NCBI GenBank assembly: GCA_002394965.1
Contig: DGVL01000148.1
Span: 1-5,720 of the forward strand
Source of the DNA: Lachnospira sp. UBA4285
GTDB taxonomy: Bacteria > Bacillota > Clostridia > Lachnospirales > Lachnospiraceae
DNA length: 5,720 nt
Direction of reading: 5' to 3'
Shown here: one piece after another, positions 5,715 to 5,720 of the stretch
How the letters are laid out: each line of letters opens with the position of its first letter
Numbering within the stretch: position 1 is the stretch's first letter
Position numbers and translations under genes: made by a program
The notes under the pieces: generated by a model
What the model saw: the letters and a program-made list of their open reading frames with translations, nothing else
Told to the model about the DNA's origin: nothing
The model's database searches: none

Positions 5715-5720
5715 CAGCTG

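Noticed and set aside
5650..5718. Minus-strand frame open from the window edge to a stop near 5652, possible tail of an upstream gene
   Set aside because: The 22-residue translation resembles no gene expected here (such as yraN or rnhB), and it would overlap the candidate comM promoter. Too short to support.

Overview
This window looks like chromosomal core DNA from a Bacillota (Firmicutes) bacterium, most likely of the class Clostridia and perhaps Lachnospiraceae. The evidence is the presence of CodY, a regulator confined to Bacillota, the gene order comM(yifB)-dprA-topA-codY-rpsB, and an S2 N-terminus beginning MSVVSMKQLLEAGVHFGHQ. Base composition is moderately GC-rich by eye (mid-50s percent, not computed). 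The genus cannot be settled from the sequence alone. All real genes are on the minus strand, so transcription runs from position 5720 toward 1. There are no tRNA or rRNA genes, IS elements, CRISPR arrays or phage genes.

Layout in the direction of transcription. Positions 5720-5630 are an AT-rich upstream region with a candidate extended -10 promoter and a 9-bp inverted repeat. comM/yifB (5629-4100) and dprA (4103-3198) overlap by four bases (ATGA) and form a DNA-uptake/recombination pair. A short gap (3197-3128) carries a good sigma-A promoter. topA (3127-1055, DNA topoisomerase I) and codY (1058-288) again overlap by ATGA. A 217-base gap (287-71) holds a near-consensus promoter, an almost perfect 16-bp direct repeat beside its -35 element, and a roughly 110-nt GC-rich leader that can fold. 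rpsB (ribosomal protein S2) begins at 70 and runs off the window edge.

How the genes fit together. ComM and DprA are both known to handle incoming single-stranded DNA during transformation: DprA loads RecA and ComM drives branch migration. TopA relaxes negative supercoils behind RNA polymerase, and CodY is the GTP/branched-chain-amino-acid-sensing global repressor. The promoter in front of topA suggests topA-codY can be expressed without comM-dprA. No intrinsic terminator is visible between any of the genes, so some read-through along the whole cluster is possible.

I do not see a novel system here. The points most worth a second look are small: the structured rpsB leader, the direct repeat at its promoter, an alternative ATG start for topA, and departures from family-conserved residues in ComM, DprA and CodY.
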